Shown here: positions 58,738-64,000 of the stretch, in pieces | Layout: every line of letters starts with the position of its first letter | How positions within the stretch are numbered: the stretch's first letter is position 1 | Assembly (NCBI GenBank): GCA_020698575.1 | Contig: CM036241.1 | Span: forward strand, 11,303,416-11,367,415 | Reading direction: 5' to 3' | Origin: Bostrychus sinensis | Taxonomy: Eukaryota > Chordata > Actinopteri > Gobiiformes > Eleotridae | Length of the DNA stretch: 64,000 bases | Made by a program: the position numbers and the translations under genes | The notes under the pieces: model-generated | Databases searched by the model: none | What the model was told of the DNA's origin: nothing | The model's input: only the letters and a program-made list of their open reading frames with translations

Positions 58738-59782
58738 AGGTGTAACGATACAGTAACTATATCAATGTATAGATTTTTTTTTCCTACGATACAACTTTAT
58801 TGATACTGATTACCTTGTATCGAATTGTATCATTTCGATATACACGGGGAAAAAATCTGTAATATTAGAAATATTGATATAGAAATTTGTTAAAATGAAA
58901 CCAGGTATGTCTTTTTGGATGTAATTTTAGTTTTTAATGAAATAAAATGTTATATTTAACTTTGCTTCACTCTCTGTCTACTGGACATAATCAACCTCGG
59001 CTGCGATGCTAGATTTGAGAGTAAACTTTTATGATTTTTGGCAAAAAGTTGCTGTATCGATTATATCAATATGAAGGTGTTGGCCCTGTCCCAATAGCTG
59101 CACTGCACACTACACACTTGCGTGAATGCACAAGGGTGCAGGGGGGTTAAAAAAGAGAACTGGGACAGTCCACACTTCTTGGACACTCGTGCTAAAGAAG
59201 TCACGAGGTATAAAAACATGTAATAGAATAAACAGTGCTGTCTTTTAGCAGTGTGTTTGCTAAACTGCTGCTGGATTTATCTGAAAGTTAATAACAGTTG
59301 ATAAGTGGATCATTTTGTCATAGAAAGATCAGATGTGTTTATTGTTTTAACATTGTTGTTACCTGGACAGATTTTCATCAGTTTAGCTGTTAATGCGTTA
59401 CTTTTTATTTTTGCCAGTTAGCGCTCACTGCTAAGTTGCTGAGAAACAAACACAGCGTCATTCGAAAACATCACCATGAAATGCATTATGGGTAATATAC
59501 TTCAGCAAAGTCCGCTCTGATCCACACTTACTGGAAGTGCACAGTGAAGTGTGTGATGAAGTGTGGTTCCAAACATTGAAAAGAATTAGGACACACCACG
59601 CACTGCGCCCCTCAGCGTGAACGTGCAATTGAAGTCCGCAAGTGCGAGTATTGGGACAGGGCCATTGAATCATATCGAATCGTATTGTTTCAAATTAGCC
59701 AATAATGTTCTTGCTTCATGTCAAAACATTTCTGATCGATACGTATTGTATCATTGCAAAAACGCCTCATTACACCCCTGCT
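58738..59782. mobile_element. AGGTGTAACGATA MITE interrupted by a second element
   Basis: The left end is ACAGGTGTAACGATACAG. The right end, inverted, is AGCAGGGGTGTAATGAGGC. Between its arms, at about 59,085-59,665, lies a separate element with ends GGCCCTGTCCCAATA. Confidence 0.6.
59085..59665. mobile_element. Nested MITE, GGCCCTGTCCCAATA ends
   Basis: GGCCCTGTCCCAATAGCTG at the left and CGAGTATTGGGACAGGGCC at the right are inverted repeats. It sits inside the AGGTGTAACGATA MITE. No transposase ORF. Confidence 0.65.
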
Positions 59783-60949
59783 ACTTATATGTACATAAGA
59801 CATCATCAAGCAGAATGTTTTGTGCGTACTGGCAAAATTTGGCCAATCACAATGCCACATATAAGGGGGTCTTGAAGTTGGTACATTCTCATTGGCTGTT
59901 GGTCTACAAGGCTTGTAAACATCATATCATGCTGAAAATTGTCAGATGAGATTGTAGCTATTCCACTTGCTACATGAGTTTACATAGGAAACCAGCACAA
60001 AAATATAAATAAAAAGAAGCGAGAAATTAGAAAAGTAGAAATTAAACATTGGCAAAACATTTACACTGTTTGACGAAGTGAGACAAAATAATTTTGGCAT
60101 TGCATCAGCCTAACACTGAACTCAGAGCTAGAAGTTCAAAATAAGCTCTAATCCTCACTTGGATATAATGTATTAATATGTTAGGGTAGGCATTTGTTTC
60201 AGCTGGACTTTTAAAAAAATTGTAGGCAGGTACATATATGTACATACACACAGTGTGGAAAATGTAATGTGAGTGATTGCATGCAAGTGGCCGGCTTTAA
60301 ATGTGTTTTGTGTGCATTAGTAATAATGTCAAAATCCAATTATGAAAAAACAATTATCTCAGCGAGCTGAAGATCGATGTGCAGAAAACACGGGGCAGAT
60401 ATTGTGGCTTTTTAAATTGAATCTGTGCTCTGTGTGACCTTTCCTCTGATTGTAGGGCGTCCATATTGTTGCAGCACACCTCTTCACTCCTCTCCTGATG
60501 AACAGCCTCTTCAGTGAGAGGTGAGGAGGCACGGCTAACAAGCTCACAGCCGGCTGTGGCACCACTGTATGGAACCACTGCAGCTACCAGTCTGTAGGTT
60601 ATAAACATGTTGAGTTACCACAGACACAAGTGGACCATTGTAAAAACATCTGCTTTGACATTGAAGACACAGGCCACCTGCATCCATGCGTGACAGGTCT
60701 TTTCCATTCATTCTGATAAGGAAGCAAGCCAGTAATTAAGATGTTTTAGGCCACAAAAATGATCTGTTGTTGTGGATTGTACAAATCACTCAGATAATAG
60801 CACACAGATCAGTCAATTAACTTATCACTGTATAACTTTATACTTAATAATAAAAATAATAAACATTAACAAACTATTGTGGTCTGCCATTGATCTGTGC
60901 TTGACCGGCATAAATAACATAATGATCCTATAGTACAGTGATTTGGAAT

Positions 60950-61055
60950 GGCAGGTTTTATGCCAGATGCCCTTCCTGAAGCAAGCTTCTCTATTTATCG
61001 AGCTTAGGACCAGCACAAAGAGTACACTTGCTTGTGACCCCTTGTTGTTGACAAA
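60950..61055 (+). repeat. GATGCCCTTCCTGAAGCAAGC repeat, copy 3
   Basis: TTATGCCAGATGCCCTTCCT, then CTCTATTTATCGAGCTTAGG and CACAAAGAGTACACTTGCTT. Confidence 0.55.
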
Positions 61056-61199
61056 ACATGTTGCCTTTAGCAAATGTAGCCCTATTTGCTTTAAAAAGCT
61101 TAATGTTATAAGCTGCTGTTCTCTAACCAGGCACTGACGTCACACACATGAAGTTGGTTGGTTGCCAATGGCCAAACCATTTTTGCACAATTCTGCTTG

Positions 61200-61402
61200 C
61201 TTAAAGGGGATATGTTATGCTTTTATTTATCTTTTTAAACCAATCTTGGTCATCTCTAGAACAGCTTTGCACATTTTACAACCTTTGAAAACATTATGTG
61301 CCTAAAAGAAAATGTTTCTATTTATTACTTTACAAACAAAAAACAACTTTTTGTATGCTCTGGAGCTGTATGGTAGAAAGTCAATTTTGCATAATGTAGA
61401 CC
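61200..61402. mobile_element. Short MITE copy, TTAAAGGGGATATGTTATGC
   Basis: The left end is TTAAAGGGGATATGTTATGC. The right end, AAAGTCAATTTTGCATAATG then TAGACCCTTTAA, is its inverted counterpart. The internal ACAACCTTTGAAAACATTAT block is shared with 45,5xx and 54,0xx. Confidence 0.6.
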
Positions 61403-62550
61403 CTTTAACTGTGGAACCAAATAAATACCAGCGTGATTTTCTGGCATTCTGCACACTCCTTGCTCGCAGATTAATTTTACTGAATTGAGAACACAACGTA
61501 CCTCTGTTTCACTTGCAGTGGATTAAAGATATTTTGAATTTATATGAAAATTGAGAAGATTAGGCACACTCTCAATGGTAGAACAACTAAGTTTTATGAA
61601 ATTTGGCAACCTTTTCTCAAATATGCTGTAGAAAAATTGGAGATCGTGACATGGTTGATGTTCTAACTGTGTCAGAACCAGTTTTTTTCTTTTTATCTCT
61701 TAGTACTCAGTGTATGTCTGTTTGTTTTGTCTTATTATTATTATTTATCTCTGTATTCTTTTAGTGGGAGGGCCTAGTTTTGTGTTATTTGGTTAATTTG
61801 TGTTTTTCATATTTTGTGTGGTTATATACATAAAATCCTTCATAAAAAAAAAATAAAAATAAAAACGTATGAAACAAAATGCACAGAAAGCTTATGTTGT
61901 TTATAGACACTAGAATATTAAATCTATACCGTATGCTGCAGGGGTTGTACTGACCGATGTACTGACCTTTATCATCTAGCGGTCGAACTGAAAAATTAAT
62001 AAAGCAGGGAGTCGCTGTTTACGCATTGGCAAATAAAATGCTAAGAGTATTGATTGTACTTTTAGCTTTCCCATGCGTGCCTCTGCAGTAGTTGGAGATA
62101 GATCGGTTACTATGCATGAGGCATGTGTGAAGGCATAAATGAGACCAATCAGCATCACAAACATGCTCCAGTGTTGCTATAGTAACTGCATCTGGTGCAA
62201 CATGGCATCTAGTTAAACATACATGCATTTCCAATAGTTATTCACATTTTTATTTTGTTTTTCTTTTGCATATTTATGTTTTATGTGTAAGCAAACATAG
62301 GCAGCACTGGAATTAACATTTTCTCTGTATTATCAACAGCCATTATTTAAAAATGAGCAAGTTGTGTAGTCCAACAGCCAACAGGTGTGTGCCTAATTTG
62401 ATACCACCTTGTATCCAAGCATGTGCTGGCCACATCCTGCAATTAAAGAAATGGTTAATAAAACCTATGGATGATGTCTTAAGGCCTTGCTTTTCAAAGA
62501 TTTTTCTTATATCAGTGTCCTATTGAAGATTAGAAGAGTTTTCCTCAATT

Positions 62551-62694
62551 AAAGGTACTGTAAGCAGCAGCGCTCGTACTGGTTTGAAAATGGTACTGCA
62601 GCCTAAATTAAAACAATGGTCTCTTTTATGATTGGATTATGGGCAAGGTAGTTTTAGAACCAAAACAAAAAACATAAACAAAAAGAACTTGGCC
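62551..62694 (+). mobile_element. Left part of AAAGGT..GTAAGCAGC MITE, cut by SINE
   Basis: AAAGGTACTGTAAGCAGCAG to GGTCTCTTTTATGATTGGAT matches the left half of 18,607-18,898. The SINE begins at about 62,690 and no right half follows it. Confidence 0.55.
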
Positions 62695-63058
62695 ATTAGC
62701 GTTCTCGCCTCCCAGCAAGGAGGTCGTGGGTTCGAGCCCCGGGCCGACCAACACACCATCACACGAAATCTCTGGGTGGAGTCTGCATGTTCTCCCCGTG
62801 TTACCGTGGGTTCTCTCCGGGTACTCCAGCTTCCTCCCACCGTCCAAAGACATGCATGTGTTAGGTGAATTGGTGACTCTAAATTGCCCCTACTGAATGA
62901 ATGTGAGAGTTGTCTGTCTGTGTTCGTCTCTGTGTCAGCCCTGCAACAAGCTGGCCCCTGTCCAGGGTGTACCCCGCCTAAGGCCCAAAGTTACTGGGAT
63001 AGGCTCCAGTCACCCGCGACCCCTAACAGGAATAAGCGGTAGAAAAAATGAATGAATA
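62690..63058 (+). mobile_element. tRNA-headed fish SINE, copy 2
   Basis: The tRNA-like head has TTAGCGTTCTCGCCTCCC (box A side) and GGTTCGAGCCCC (box B, 62,729-62,740). The body has TGGGTTCTCTCCGGGTACTC, CTAAATTGCCCCTACTGAAT and GGGTGTACCCCGCCTAAGGC. It ends with CACCCGCGACCCCTAACAGG, then AATGAATGAATA and a TA tract. Internal pol III promoter boxes look plausible. It is the better preserved of two copies. Confidence 0.8.
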
Positions 63059-63194
63059 TATATATATAAAAATAAAAAAGAATTAAATGAAAAAATGTAT
63101 TGTAATGTTGGCTTTATATTTTCTGACAGGCTTAGATAGCGACACGGACAAAATATTCTTCTCCTAAAGACTTTTCCCATCTAAGGTTGATAAA

Positions 63195-63218
63195 ATATAT
63201 ATATATATATATATATAT
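63195..63218 (+). repeat. (AT)n microsatellite
   Basis: Twelve AT/TA dinucleotides in a row. Confidence 0.9.
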
Positions 63219-63267
63219 CTGCCTCCTATTGGAGAATTATTTGCACCCAGATTTTTCATACTATGTT

Positions 63268-63350
63268 TTTATGCCAGCTCGCCTTCCTGACACAACCCTC
63301 TCTTTTTATCCAGGCTTGGGGATTGACACAAAAAGTTCACTGGCTTGTGA
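63268..63350 (+). repeat. GCCTTCCTGACACAACCC repeat, copy 4
   Basis: TCGCCTTCCTGACACAACCC, TTTTTATCCAGGCTTGGGGA and CACAAAAAGTTCACTGGCTT. Confidence 0.55.
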
Positions 63351-63849
63351 GTGTAAGTTTAAAGTGTGCCTCTCTTTTTTTTCTATTAGATTGTCTTCCA
63401 TAGTTGGACAAACAAAACATTACCTTTTTTGTCACATCTGATTCTGTGGCCAACCCAGATGTATTACTTTTTGGAGTCAAACAAAGGCTAATTTCAAAAG
63501 GCTTTTAGGGCTGTGGACACATTCTTTCATGGCTGTAATTAAATCGTGTAAACATTTTTCTGGGCCAGTGGACTCTTCTCTCCTCACAGCTGAGCCCTGC
63601 TGTGTTTACAAAGAAAGAAAGGACAGGAAAGGACCGATGTAATGATACAAAGTCTAAAACCAAATCAAGAAGGAGATTCTCATCATGCTCAGGAATCTAA
63701 TTTGTATTTAGTGATGCTATCAACTAGAAGTCTGAGTGCGTGTGGTCCTCCTGTGGCTTTTCCGACTTTCATGTGCTCATGTGCTTTCATCTCTTAAAGT
63801 CAGAATTTTAACTCTACAACTCATAGTCGATGCAGTTATTGGATAGTAA

Positions 63850-64000
63850 TTAGGGATGAGTAGAATAGCCAAAATTTTGCATTATTAGTAAAGTAAAGGT
63901 GTTGTCATCCAAATAATTACTCAAGTAAAAGTAAAAATGTATTTGGTGAAAAAGCTACTCAAGTACAGAGTAACTGTTTGGACGAAAGGTCTGATTTATG
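63850..64000. repeat. ACTCAAGTAAAAGTA repeat, cut by window edge
   Basis: AATTACTCAAGTAAAAGTAA and AAGCTACTCAAGTACAGAGT are typical of a common fish interspersed element as I recall it. Confidence 0.45.

Larger units (their letters stand above)
44376..64000 (+). other. syn2: syn2 intron 1 (5' part)
   Basis: The donor at 44,376 is unpaired in the window. No segment encoding the next block (AK-FKGKK-type, ending IKVEQ) was recognised downstream, so the intron is taken to run past the right edge. It holds minisatellite arrays, MITEs, a SINE and small repeats listed separately. The pieces 44,400-45,300, 47,100-49,070, 51,150-51,640, 52,450-53,530, 54,470-55,600 and 59,800-60,940 have no recognised element. 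Some of these look unique. Confidence 0.7.

Noticed and set aside
60354..60608. Minus-strand 84-codon frame
   Set aside because: No recognised domain, no splice context, and a competing overlapping frame of similar length. At most a noncoding unique island.
44376..64000. syn2 exon 2 and the nested timp4 gene
   Set aside because: Searched by eye for the IKVEQ-type block on the plus strand and for TIMP cysteine motifs on the minus strand; neither was found. They are expected beyond the right edge.
1..64000. Prokaryotic systems (CRISPR, operons, phage)
   Set aside because: No operon-like packing or CRISPR arrays. Spliced vertebrate genes and fish repeats make a bacterial or phage origin untenable.

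Overview
This window is vertebrate nuclear DNA, almost certainly from a ray-finned (teleost) fish. Coding exons are short and separated by GT-AG introns. About 2% of the window is coding, and the rest is AT-rich and crowded with fish-type mobile elements: hAT-like MITEs, a tRNA-headed SINE, Tc1-like remnants, and L2/CR1-like and RTE-like LINE fragments. Three conserved protein genes can be read, in an order that matches human 3p25 as I remember it: vgll4 (minus), tamm41 (minus), syn2 (plus). That shared order supports each identification.

Left part (1 to about 20.2 kb): this is the 5' end of vgll4. Only one coding exon lies here (17,976-18,039, minus), the alternative start exon that encodes METPLDVLSRAASF. 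The remaining vgll4 exons must lie beyond the left edge, so 1-17,975 is read as its first coding intron. A CpG-rich stretch at about 19.8-20.35 kb looks like a shared promoter. On its other side, on the plus strand, is a five-exon spliced transcription unit with no long ORF (about 20.25-21.65 kb). It has canonical splice sites, a polyadenylation signal, and exons that look like tandem duplicates of one another. It is inferred to be a lncRNA divergent from vgll4.

Middle (22-30 kb): tamm41, the mitochondrial CDP-diacylglycerol synthase. All eight coding exons can be traced with intact splice sites and phases, giving a complete 343-residue protein. A SINE, a MITE, a Tc1-like MITE and a hAT element sit in its introns.

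Intergenic region (30-43 kb): this holds a 5'-truncated, broken LINE with RT motifs, a locally triplicated RT fragment, an RTE-like fragment, several MITEs and, just upstream of syn2, a minisatellite between two direct repeats.

Right part (43.2-64 kb): the 5' region and exon 1 of syn2 (43,942-44,375), followed by about 19.6 kb of its first intron to the window edge. No further exon was recognised. The intron is full of repeats.

The most striking non-genic structure is a dispersed family of degenerate arrays of an 11-bp unit close to CTGGTTTAGAC. It occupies at least eight loci and about 4 kb. Several arrays lie inside hAT-like elements, and one such element has matching 8-bp target duplications. 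Some arrays have evolved higher-order periods (77 bp and 110 bp).
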